Source of the DNA: Thermoplasmata archaeon
Lineage (GTDB): Archaea; Thermoplasmatota; Thermoplasmata; Thermoplasmatales; Thermoplasmataceae
NCBI GenBank assembly: GCA_021835265.1
Contig: JAKBQK010000391.1
Coordinates: 1-5,031, forward strand
DNA length: 5,031 nt
Direction of reading: 5' to 3'
Made by a program: the position numbers and the translations under genes. Below the pieces are notes generated by a model, which saw nothing but the letters and a program-made list of their open reading frames with translations, was not told the origin of the DNA and ran no database searches. Each line of letters starts with the position of its first letter. The stretch's first letter is position 1. This document shows positions 1-5,021 of the stretch, piece by piece.

Positions 1-2
1 TA

Positions 3-346
3 CGTTTCATACTGCTTCCCGTTATTGTTCTCATAACCATGCAGTCGAAGTATCTGGAACTTTTTCTTAGAGAGGATGTGAGTGGGCGGTTTTGAACCTC
101 ATGGCAAATCCAGTATTGACTGCAACAGTTTCCCTGAGGAACCTAAGGCACTATTGCGAGCTTTCAGATACAACGTCAAAGTAAGTCCTGAATAGAGAAA
201 GATCAAACGAAAAGGGTTTTCGCTACGAGTTTAAGGATTTCACCATGGTAGGTTCTCCAGTCGTGAGATGTGGGAAATCCACTCCTGCATCAAAGCCCTA
301 TATGTCACTCGCAAAAGAAATTGAAAGAATCTTAAAGGTGAAATGA
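3..346 (+). pseudogene. Decayed reading frame of unknown identity
   Basis: Three protein-like stretches follow each other in different frames. One runs from base 3 to a stop at 93-95 (including KYLELFLREDVSGRF). The second runs from about 82 to a stop at 193-195 (including FPEEPKALLRAFRYNVKVSP). The third runs from 185 to a TGA at 344-346 and contains GFRYEFKDFTMVG and KPYMSLAKEIERILKVK. The segments hand over to one another within a few codons, as expected of one gene broken by at least two frameshifts. The last segment has an internal ATG at 245 and could still make a 33-residue peptide. Its stop overlaps the ATG at 343, so it was probably co-transcribed with the next gene. The 5' end lies outside the window. 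I do not recognise the family. The overall pseudogene reading is inference; the individual open stretches are seen directly. Confidence 0.35.
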
Positions 347-606
347 TGGCAGATATCAAGAAGAGAGGTCTTGAAAGCCCGCTATCGCAGGATCCATACC
401 CTGGCTCAGGTACAGTGAGGGCTGAAGGCAGATACATAAAAACCATTGGATTCAAAGTAACGGAGAAGCAGTATGAAACGTACAAGGGGTATTCGAAATA
501 CTCCGGAACTGATGAACTCATAAGGAAGTGGTGGGTTGACCTTGACGGGATAGAGCAGGAAAAAGGTAAAGATATGGAAGGCGTGGAAACTGAAATCAGA
601 AAATAG
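346..606 (+). CDS. Small ribbon-helix-helix-like protein
   Basis: This is a short, charged protein of 86 residues. Residues of about 30-65 fit a ribbon-helix-helix pattern: a strand (IKTIGFKVT), a first helix (EKQYETYKGYSK), a short turn, and a second helix (TDELIRKWWVDL). That fold is typical of Arc/MetJ/VapB-type DNA-binding proteins and many antitoxins, which autorepress their own promoter as dimers. The N-terminal 25 residues are proline- and glycine-rich and look disordered; the C-terminus is a charged tail. A GGTGA ribosome binding site (337-341) lies four bases before the ATG at 346. The ATG at 343 is in frame but too close to the site; it overlaps the stop of the upstream fragment. 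A nucleotidyltransferase gene starts 53 bases downstream on the same strand, so the two may form an operon. The fold assignment is inferred from pattern only; the gene itself is more secure. Confidence 0.6.
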   Translation: MADIKKRGLESPLSQDPYPGSGTVRAEGRYIKTIGFKVTEKQYETYKGYSKYSGTDELIRKWWVDLDGIEQEKGKDMEGVETEIRK

Positions 607-647
607 TTAACCAAGTAATGATTAAGAAGTGTTATTTGATGCTATTT

Positions 648-653
648 GGAGGT
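648..653 (+). promoter_or_regulatory. Shine-Dalgarno site that fixes the nucleotidyltransferase start
   Basis: GGAGGT sits six bases before the ATG at 660. It is complementary to the 3' end of archaeal 16S rRNA and is the strongest ribosome binding site in this part of the window. It argues against the in-frame ATG at 618, which has no such site and would add 14 residues that do not look like part of the fold. Confidence 0.75.
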
Positions 654-659
654 CAAGAA

Positions 660-1100
660 ATGTTAAATTCAACTTTTGTCGAGGTTATTAAGCTAATAAG
701 CGAAAACATCCCGTCTAACATTAAATGGGCAGTTGATGGAAGCACCTCCTTGGCACTTCAGGGAATTGACGTAACACCGCATGATATTGACATACTTACT
801 GATCGCGAAGGTGCAATCAGGATACAGGAGTCCCTTAAAAATTACAATGTGGTGCCTATTTCTCATTCCAGCAACGAGAAATACGATTCATATTTTGGTA
901 CATTTAAAGTGAAAGGTATCAAGGTTGAGGTAATGGGAGATTTAAGGGTCTTTAGAAGTGGAAAATGGAGTACACTACAGAACCCCTCCACTGTTGATAT
1001 CGTTAATACGAATTTGGAAGGGGTCTCAATTCCAGTCGTGTCTGTAAAGAGCCAAACTGAAAGCGGGTATCTAATCGAAAGACTAAAAAAGAGAGATTAG
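660..1100 (+). CDS. Small nucleotidyltransferase (MNT/adenylyltransferase superfamily)
   Basis: This 146-residue protein belongs to the polymerase-beta-like nucleotidyltransferase superfamily, which transfers a nucleoside monophosphate to a small molecule, protein or RNA. The visible signature is WAVDGSTSLALQG (residues 23-35, with the GS nucleotide-binding pair at 27-28), then HDIDIL with metal-binding Asp42 and Asp44, and a third acidic residue, Glu90, in KVEVMGD. This spacing fits GS-x(n)-DxD followed by a later carboxylate. The length fits stand-alone family members resembling aminoglycoside or lincosamide adenylyltransferases and the MNT or AbiEii toxin-side proteins; the substrate cannot be told from sequence. 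The start at 660 was chosen for its GGAGGT site. It lies just downstream of a ribbon-helix-helix-like gene, which allows a toxin-antitoxin reading, but a resistance or housekeeping role is equally possible. All catalytic residues appear intact, so it is probably active. Confidence 0.82.
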   Translation: MLNSTFVEVIKLISENIPSNIKWAVDGSTSLALQGIDVTPHDIDILTDREGAIRIQESLKNYNVVPISHSSNEKYDSYFGTFKVKGIKVEVMGDLRVFRSGKWSTLQNPSTVDIVNTNLEGVSIPVVSVKSQTESGYLIERLKKRD

Positions 1101-1189
1101 TATCAAGTCGGTTTATTTTCTCACTTGTTTCAGATAGGAAATAAAGAGCCAACTGGAACATTCTTGAATATTATAAATGGGGACTGTAA

Positions 1190-1342
1190 CTAAACTTGTA
1201 ATTTTAGTAACACCACTGAACACTGGATTATAATAACATATGCGCCCCTAAATCCCATAACATAAATGACGTAATAGTGAGCCGGTTCATGAATGACCAT
1301 ATGGGTTTTTTCATAAGCTACCTTCACAAGTGTGTGGTTCAC
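1190..1342 (-). pseudogene. Hydrophobic minus-strand fragment, possible membrane-protein remnant
   Basis: Within the 306-base gap between the nucleotidyltransferase and the RelE-like gene, the minus strand has an open stretch read from a GTG at 1342 to a TAG at 1190-1192 (50 residues); the frame is open back to 1363. The translation is protein-like: an amphipathic start (NHTLVKVAYEKTH), then HEPAHYYVIYVMGFRGAYV and IIIQCSVVLLK, resembling part of a membrane-embedded enzyme. A cysteine after a strand of the type V-x-I-I-x-Q-C-S is loosely reminiscent of archaeosortase/exosortase active sites, but this is weak. There is no clear ribosome binding site and no partner gene. It may be a decayed fragment or chance. 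Nothing else convincing is seen in 1101-1406, apart from AT-rich patches near 1168-1176 and 1228-1240. Confidence 0.2.
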
Positions 1343-1406
1343 AGTTTCTATCCCGATTCCTGATCAAACTGAATAATGGAAATATGCTGGTACTCGAAGT
1401 AAAGAT

Positions 1407-1807
1407 GTGAATGATAAAAAGAATAGGACTAAGTGGACAGAGCTTAAGGAATGGATAGATGCAGTTAATTCCGATGCCAGATTCGGAAGGTGGGAATCGG
1501 ATGTATCTTTCAGACCATCAGACATCAGAAAAAAGCACTTAACGATCTTGGCCTACACCGTAAATCCTCTGAAGCATTTGAGAAGGAATTCTCTAGGGAC
1601 AATAAAGACAAAAAGGAATGGTTGCTTCGTAGGACTGAAAGACTGGAACAGGAACCACAGTCAGGGAAGCCATGGAGAACCAACCCTCACGGATTGTGGC
1701 AGCTCAGAATCGGCCCTTTCAGGGTCTGGTATGAAATAAACGAAGAGCAAAAGAAAGTGACGCTCAGAGCAATCCTTCACAAAGACGAAGCAAAGAAGTA
1801 TTATTAG
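1407..1807 (+). pseudogene. RelE/ParE-like toxin, frame interrupted or recoded at an A-run
   Basis: Two overlapping frames together make one RelE/ParE-superfamily toxin (ribosome-dependent mRNA interferase or gyrase inhibitor). The first frame starts at GTG 1407 and gives a charged N-terminal segment (WTELKEWIDAVNSDARFGRW) and a first strand, SDVSFRPSDIRK. The second frame carries the rest: helix KALNDLGLHRKSSEAFEKEF, then LWQLRIGPFRVWYEIN, VTLRAILHKDEAKKYY and a stop at 1805-1807. The core R-x-G-x-F/Y-R-V-x-Y and the C-terminal hydrophobic-strand-plus-HK pattern are typical. A -1 shift at 1529-1535 joins them as DIRKKALNDLG, giving 133 residues. Restoring one A in the run has the same effect. 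Alternatively, translation starts at GTG 1490 in the second frame (105 residues), but this replaces the first strand with an odd sequence. No good ribosome binding site precedes 1407. The antitoxin-like gene at 1804-1980 points towards it. The family call is fairly sure; whether the gene works is not. Confidence 0.7.
1529..1535 (+). other. A AAA AAG heptamer at the frame switch of the toxin gene
   Basis: Six A's followed by G lie in the register A|AAA|AAG of the upstream toxin frame, the classic bacterial -1 slippery heptamer used in dnaX. A -1 slip here moves translation exactly into the frame that encodes the rest of the RelE fold. I see no strong stem-loop 5-9 bases downstream and no obvious internal Shine-Dalgarno at the right distance upstream, so stimulatory elements are lacking. 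Loss of one A from a run of seven would create the same arrangement by itself, so mutation or sequencing error is at least as likely. Confidence 0.45.
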
Positions 1808-1980
1808 AGCTCTTTCAGGAACTCTCTAACGTTCCTAACCCTTCCCTTCTGTATGTCCTGCTCGCTCCTTTCCAGTTGATCCATTACATACTCATTCTCA
1901 AGAGTTTCAACGGTAGCCTCAAGGCCATCCAGATCCGATTTTGGAATGCTTACAAGCCTTGACTGTTTTGCTGTGGTCAT
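1804..1980 (-). CDS. Small antitoxin-like protein (RelB/Phd-type), 58 residues
   Basis: The minus strand from ATG 1980 to TAA 1804-1806 encodes 58 residues beginning MTTAKQSRLVSIPKSDLDGL. The N-terminal part could form the strand-helix DNA-binding element (SRLVSIPKSDLDGLEATVETL). The C-terminal half is a long charged helix, MDQLERSEQDIQKGRVRNV, ending REFLKEL. The pattern LE-x-S-x-x-DI-x-x-GRV-x-x-x-x-EFLKEL is typical of RelB/Phd-like antitoxins that wrap a RelE toxin. It is tail-to-tail with the RelE-like toxin gene, their stop codons overlapping by three bases, instead of being upstream on the same strand as usual. A TATA-like box and an operator-like palindrome precede it, and the start codon immediately follows an AT-rich leader with no Shine-Dalgarno, consistent with leaderless translation. 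It may neutralise the neighbouring toxin or be an orphan antitoxin. Confidence 0.7.
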   Translation of the reverse strand: MTTAKQSRLVSIPKSDLDGLEATVETLENEYVMDQLERSEQDIQKGRVRNVREFLKEL

Positions 1981-2004
1981 AATATAACTCTATATTCTTT
2001 CAGA

Positions 2005-2023
2005 TTTTAATACCTTTTGGTAT
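2005..2023 (-). promoter_or_regulatory. Promoter and operator-like palindrome of the antitoxin gene
   Basis: On the minus strand TATTAAAA lies at 2012-2005, 25-32 bases upstream of the ATG at 1980. That is the expected place for an archaeal TATA box if transcription starts at the start codon. A palindrome, ATACC-TTTT-GGTAT (2010-2023), overlaps the upstream edge of the box where TFB binds, a natural site for autorepression by an antitoxin. Box position and palindrome are seen directly; function is inferred. Confidence 0.45.
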
Positions 2024-2083
2024 GCTTCGGCTCAAATTCACCCCTTACCCATCTTTTGATTTATGTTTCACACCCTTCTTCGA

Positions 2084-2203
2084 AGAACCCTTCATTCGTC
2101 ATGCTCATTCAGAGTGGTGTCCTGTGCTCGCCACTCGTAGTGTGTGTGGTGCTACACACCTTCACTCCGCTCAGTTCGGAATTATAGTAATATGAAGGGT
2201 TCT
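2084..2203. repeat. Structured non-coding segment enclosed by a 12-base inverted repeat
   Basis: AGAACCCTTCAT (2084-2095) is the exact reverse complement of ATGAAGGGTTCT (2192-2203). The enclosed 96 bases hold two further hairpins. One has arms GAGTGGTG (2112-2119) and CGCCACTC (2129-2136), eight pairs including one G-T. The other has GTGTGT (2142-2147) and ACACAC (2154-2159). A weaker TCCG/CGGA pairing lies near 2165-2180. No open frame of worth crosses it. This could be a miniature inverted-repeat element, an IS200/IS605-type end remnant, or a structured RNA. No target-site duplication is obvious. The base pairing is seen directly; the nature of the element is unknown. Confidence 0.45.
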
Positions 2204-2260
2204 CGTACCATGCTGCACTTCAATTATTCAAGGATCAATAAATACACGGCAATACGACCA

Positions 2261-2279
2261 TACTTTTTGAGAAAAAGTA
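2261..2279. promoter_or_regulatory. Perfect 8-base palindrome upstream of the three-gene operon
   Basis: TACTTTTT (2261-2268) and AAAAAGTA (2272-2279) are exact reverse complements separated by GAG. The palindrome ends about 20 bases upstream of the operon's TATA-like box, where an archaeal activator or repressor could bind. On the plus strand it would also form a short hairpin, but it is not followed by a T-run, so a terminator role is less likely. Confidence 0.35.
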
Positions 2280-2294
2280 AGCGAAATCATACAG

Positions 2295-2314
2295 AAACTT
2301 ATAATATAAAGTTT
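2295..2314 (+). promoter_or_regulatory. TATA-like promoter of the operon inside an inverted repeat
   Basis: ATAATATA (2301-2308) lies 24-31 bases before the ATG at 2332, as expected for leaderless archaeal transcription; no Shine-Dalgarno is present before that ATG. The box is flanked by AAACTT (2295-2300) and AAGTTT (2309-2314), a perfect 6-base inverted repeat. A protein bound there would cover the TATA box, suggesting repression of the operon. Confidence 0.5.
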
Positions 2315-2331
2315 CAATTGTCAATACCGAA

Positions 2332-3240
2332 ATGAATGACATATCCTCAAACTTTATTCACAATTTAAATAATTCGACATCTGCAATCAGAAAAAACCGT
2401 TATGATTTGGTGACAATATTTGGAAACAGAATATTGTCAGATCTAGTTATTTTGGAAAACTCAATACCATCTACCACTAACTACTTCTTATCCTTTATAG
2501 GGTTGTTTTTACGCAAGGTTGGCATTGATCTTCTGACCCTCTCCCAAAACTCGAGAGATACTGCTAAACTTAAGCAGAGGGCGATAACATCAATTTCTAA
2601 AATGAAAGAGATTTTTTCTTCCAACACAATCCCCATATTTTCCAAGGTACTAGTTGAATATCAAAAGTACATAGAAGTTTGGGCGAACGAGGTGAACGAA
2701 AACGATTTGTCTGAATACTCGAGGAATGGAGAACTTGATGAAATTATATTCCAATGGGTCCTCAAATCCCTTAAAAATGTTTCTGAAAACCAGATATTAG
2801 GTAACGCTTATCCCATTAGTGCGATTGATAATGAACTATCCCGGATGAGTTACGTAGAGAAGTTGTCTGCAAGAACCCTAATATTGTCTATTAGTCTCAC
2901 GGGATTGGAGTGGTTTTCAGGGACAATACATCAAGTAATTAATATGCTTAGAACCAGTTATATCGAAAAGGAGTTGTCATTAACTTTGTCTGCAGAGTTG
3001 TCCAAACAATTAGTCGAATTTTCCCATAAAGTTGTAACTTTATTTGATGGCTGGAAAGATATAGATTCGAATCAGGTGGAAGATCTCATCGAAAACGTTT
3101 TTGCGCTAGACAGTATGATTCTCTTATCTTGGAGGAAGTTATTGAATAACTATTATCAATTTCAAACTGGTTTCGCTCATCTACAAAAGAGGAGGACTAA
3201 TGGAGAAATAGAATCCGAGGTGCAGGAAAATGACAACTAA
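2332..3240 (+). CDS. Unrecognised all-helical protein, first gene of a HEPN operon
   Basis: I do not recognise this 302-residue protein. It appears almost entirely alpha-helical, with few prolines or glycines after residue 50. Residues 20-42 (RKNRYDLVTIFGNRILSDLV) and 50-70 (a hydrophobic run ending DLLTL) look like amphipathic to buried helices. A second hydrophobic stretch lies at about 180-206. Neither is a convincing membrane segment, and no signal peptide is seen, so it is probably cytoplasmic. The last 20 residues are polar and acidic. No RxxxxH HEPN signature, P-loop or nuclease motif is visible. Translation is probably leaderless, from the TATA box at 2301-2308. Its end overlaps the next gene by 11 bases, indicating translational coupling. 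Base composition is visibly AT-richer than the genes at 346-1807, which hints at separate acquisition. As first gene next to a HEPN protein it may be a scaffold, sensor or inhibitor; this is inference. Confidence 0.8.
   Translation: MNDISSNFIHNLNNSTSAIRKNRYDLVTIFGNRILSDLVILENSIPSTTNYFLSFIGLFLRKVGIDLLTLSQNSRDTAKLKQRAITSISKMKEIFSSNTIPIFSKVLVEYQKYIEVWANEVNENDLSEYSRNGELDEIIFQWVLKSLKNVSENQILGNAYPISAIDNELSRMSYVEKLSARTLILSISLTGLEWFSGTIHQVINMLRTSYIEKELSLTLSAELSKQLVEFSHKVVTLFDGWKDIDSNQVEDLIENVFALDSMILLSWRKLLNNYYQFQTGFAHLQKRRTNGEIESEVQENDN
3217..3222 (+). promoter_or_regulatory. Shine-Dalgarno inside the end of the preceding gene
   Basis: GAGGTG lies seven bases before the ATG at 3230, within the last codons of the upstream gene. 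It confirms this start and supports coupled translation of the first two operon genes. Confidence 0.65.
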
Positions 3241-3865
3241 ATTCTCGCCTAACTGGAGTTTTTCATTGCCAGAAATACAATATAATTATGTATCTCAATG
3301 GCAGAGAGACACATCCATAGACAAAGGATCACTTGATTTCCAAAAAAATGTTGAAACTGTTACAACTCGCGATAAGACAAGTATAAGTATACTAAGTGAT
3401 AATTTCTTTTACAGTCAGGAGTTGACATTACTTGCCGGACCCATGTCCATCTATGATAGTAATCAACAATCAGTTAGGGTATCAAAAGAAATCAGTGAAA
3501 GACAGAAACCGAAAAAAGTCTTCATAAAAGGTGAAATACCTAAAGAAATTAAGAGGAATAATTACGAGAAAATAATCAACGATATTAATCAAAATTTTGT
3601 ATTAAACTGGCAGAAAATTAAAGAATTGGAAGACAAAGATATAGACATATATTTAAGTTTTGAAAGTGATCCTGAGAGTTCAGACCTCGAGATGATCTAT
3701 ACCATTTATGTTATGGATTTGAATAAGAACGATGTGGGAATTGTTTGGAATAAACTGAGAAAATTGTTCAACGGGATTATTGATAACATGAAACATAGTC
3801 AACCGAGATATAGAAAGAAAGTTGAGAAACTGGAACGATTAGCCGTCATTCATATTGAATGGTGA
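3230..3865 (+). CDS. Unrecognised alpha/beta protein, second gene of a HEPN operon
   Basis: I cannot assign this 211-residue protein to a family with confidence. The first 85 residues are polar, aromatic and strand-rich (FSPNWSFSLPEIQYNYVSQW). A basic linker follows (about 84-112, with KPKKVFIKGEIPKEIKR), then a helix (112-134). A compact module at about 137-187 has the shape strand-turn-strand-helix: DIDIYLSFESDPESSDLEMI, then YTIYVMDLN, then the helix VGIVWNKLRKLFNGIIDNM. Acidic strand-loop-strand modules with an SDP or EDP turn and a following W-x-x-L helix occur in small prokaryotic proteins encoded beside HEPN genes, but I am recalling this pattern loosely. The C-terminus is basic (residues 193-203). 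No signal peptide or membrane segment is seen. The gene overlaps its upstream neighbour by 11 bases and ends within the start region of the HEPN gene, so the three products are probably made together and may form a complex. Confidence 0.8.
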   Translation: MTTKFSPNWSFSLPEIQYNYVSQWQRDTSIDKGSLDFQKNVETVTTRDKTSISILSDNFFYSQELTLLAGPMSIYDSNQQSVRVSKEISERQKPKKVFIKGEIPKEIKRNNYEKIINDINQNFVLNWQKIKELEDKDIDIYLSFESDPESSDLEMIYTIYVMDLNKNDVGIVWNKLRKLFNGIIDNMKHSQPRYRKKVEKLERLAVIHIEW

Positions 3866-3869
3866 AATG

Positions 3870-4265
3870 ATGGGGCTAGAAGATCCTATCGGGTATTTTG
3901 CATTTGTTGATATACTACAGAAAAACGTGTGGGATACTGATCTTCAATCGGCCGCACGTAGGACAATGATTAGTAGACTATACTACGGTGTTTTCCACCA
4001 TATTAAACTAAAGTTGTTTGGCATTAATGATGATAGGGGAATTAAGCATAATAAGCTTAAAGATGAAGTGCAGAAACTTGCAAACAAGAAGGGGCTGGAC
4101 ATAAACATAAAAGATCATCTTTCCGATTTTCAAAAGAAAAGAGAAATAGCTGATTACAAAAGACTTCCAATAATTGATGAAAAGTTCTTGGAAGATACTT
4201 TTGTTATTTTTAAGATTATTCAGAATGACTGCGCGGAAATTTGGGGGGAAGATAAGTATCTGTAA
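3870..4265 (+). CDS. HEPN-superfamily protein (UPF0332-like)
   Basis: This 131-residue helical protein has the layout of HEPN-domain proteins of the UPF0332/COG1895 kind. Visible marks are SRLYYGVFHHIKLKLFG (residues 35-51), where the family has S-R-x-Y-Y-x-x-F-H, then KHNKL (59-63), where the family has H-x-x-L/V, and FQKKREIADYKRLP (87-100), where the family has R-x-x-A-D-Y. Many HEPN proteins are metal-independent RNases acting as toxins or defence effectors, but some only bind nucleotides. The classical R-x4-6-H motif is represented here only by R36-x6-H43, so RNase activity is uncertain. A GGTGA site (3861-3865) lies four bases before the ATG at 3870; ATG 3867 and TTG 3855 are in-frame alternatives. 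GGTGA overlaps the TGA stop of the preceding gene, indicating coupling. The gene is last in a three-gene operon whose partners are unrecognised. There is no MNT partner next to it, unlike classical HEPN-MNT pairs. Confidence 0.82.
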   Translation: MGLEDPIGYFAFVDILQKNVWDTDLQSAARRTMISRLYYGVFHHIKLKLFGINDDRGIKHNKLKDEVQKLANKKGLDINIKDHLSDFQKKREIADYKRLPIIDEKFLEDTFVIFKIIQNDCAEIWGEDKYL

Positions 4266-4380
4266 ACTGCAAGAAGTTATGAGGAGGCTTGTTCAAGCGT
4301 TTCATAGACAACTGTTTACAATGCGAAGAATTGTATTTATTTAAAACTTTAATCAGTTCTTGGCCTGTCCATTTATCAAA

Positions 4381-4788
4381 CTATATCTCAATAACCTGAA
4401 TACCAAGCTTTTTGCATTTCATTTGTAGTATTTTATCAAAAGTGACTAAAGGAACATTTCTCGAATATGCATCATATGCTATTATCCAGTCATTGAAGTC
4501 TCTAAAACTTAGCTTGTTTTCAACCATGAATGAGGATATCTTCTCCATCATCTTTTCAGACAGCCAGGAAACTGTGAAATAATCACTATGCAATAATTCA
4601 TAAATTTTCATTCTAACATTTTCATTATCTATTCCATATCTGGGAAGCACAAAACCAAGTTCAACAATTGACAGTGAATTTATTATGGGATCTTCCGCAT
4701 CGTCTATAAGTTCACCTGCTCTTTCATGATACTGAGAATTCTCTATGGTATCATATACCAGAACATTGGTGTCAACCAGCACTGTCAT
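4381..4788 (-). CDS. vapC: VapC-type PIN-domain toxin ribonuclease
   Basis: This 135-residue protein is a PIN-domain endoribonuclease, the toxin of a type II VapBC pair. It cleaves RNA (often tRNA or rRNA) using a metal site built from acidic residues and is silenced by VapB. The expected residues are visible: Asp6 and Asn8 in VLVDTNVLVYD, Glu43 in SLSIVELGF, Asp97/Asp100 in SFRDFNDWIIAYDA and Asp118 in PLVTFDK. Length is normal for the family and no catalytic residue is missing, so it is probably active. The chosen ATG at 4788 overlaps the vapB stop as ATGA and is preceded, ten bases upstream, by GGAGG inside vapB. A start at 4806 would add six residues that are really the ribosome binding site region. 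It is downstream of vapB in one operon and converges on the HEPN operon, 115 bases away. Confidence 0.95.
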   Translation of the reverse strand: MTVLVDTNVLVYDTIENSQYHERAGELIDDAEDPIINSLSIVELGFVLPRYGIDNENVRMKIYELLHSDYFTVSWLSEKMMEKISSFMVENKLSFRDFNDWIIAYDAYSRNVPLVTFDKILQMKCKKLGIQVIEI

Positions 4789-5021
4789 TTGCTGCTCTCC
4801 TCCCATCCTTTCCTTATTTCACTGTCTGCATCCAGGGATGATAGATTCTCTTTGACCTTGAAAGTAATTCGCTTTTTGCGTTTTCCTGTAGAGTTTATTT
4901 TGGCCCTGAGTCGTTGGTTGATGATCTTCGACATATTCCTGGTACTGCCATACTTTTCTATGGATTCTTTAACGATTTCAGCGTAGATTTCATCGTCAAG
5001 GTTGATCGTGGTTTTGACCAT
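4785..5021 (-). CDS. vapB: VapB-type ribbon-helix-helix antitoxin
   Basis: This 78-residue protein is the antitoxin partner of the adjacent VapC. Residues 1-40 form a ribbon-helix-helix domain: the strand VKTTINLDDEI, helix YAEIVKESIEKYG, turn STRN, and helix MSKIINQRLRAK. It binds the operon promoter as a dimer and is expected to autorepress. The basic linker GKRKKRITFKVK and the acidic C-terminal tail ending DADSEIRKGWEESSK are where VapB proteins usually wrap around the PIN domain and block its active site. Its TGA overlaps the vapC ATG by four bases, so the pair is translationally coupled. Only ten bases upstream of the ATG lie in the window, so the promoter and operator cannot be described. 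Confidence 0.92.
   Translation of the reverse strand: MVKTTINLDDEIYAEIVKESIEKYGSTRNMSKIINQRLRAKINSTGKRKKRITFKVKENLSSLDADSEIRKGWEESSK

Noticed and set aside
240..614. 124-codon minus-strand open frame
   Set aside because: It lies opposite the small gene at 346-606, is rich in serine, phenylalanine and proline as expected of an antisense shadow, and has no ribosome binding site or family resemblance.
1260..1406. Short plus-strand peptides upstream of the toxin gene (for example one beginning near 1288) as a co-directional antitoxin
   Set aside because: The frames are under 30 codons, lack ribosome binding sites and show no antitoxin-like composition.
2084..2203. tRNA or CRISPR repeat as explanation for the hairpin-rich segment
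   Set aside because: There is no T-arm consensus, anticodon arm or acceptor of tRNA geometry, and no direct repeats at regular spacing.
2144..2335. 63-codon plus-strand open frame starting at a GTG
   Set aside because: It begins inside a hairpin of the structured segment, runs through the operon promoter, and its translation has no domain-like pattern.
4261..4320. Inverted repeat TGTAAAC / GTTTACA around a small GCTT/AAGC hairpin after the HEPN gene
   Set aside because: The arms are only seven bases and 46 bases apart, and the inner stem is four pairs; a following AT-rich stretch (4328-4345) could end transcription, but the structure is too weak to call a terminator.
4726..4986. 86-codon plus-strand open frame
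   Set aside because: It is antisense to the clearly real vapB and to the start of vapC; its leucine- and serine-rich translation is a shadow.
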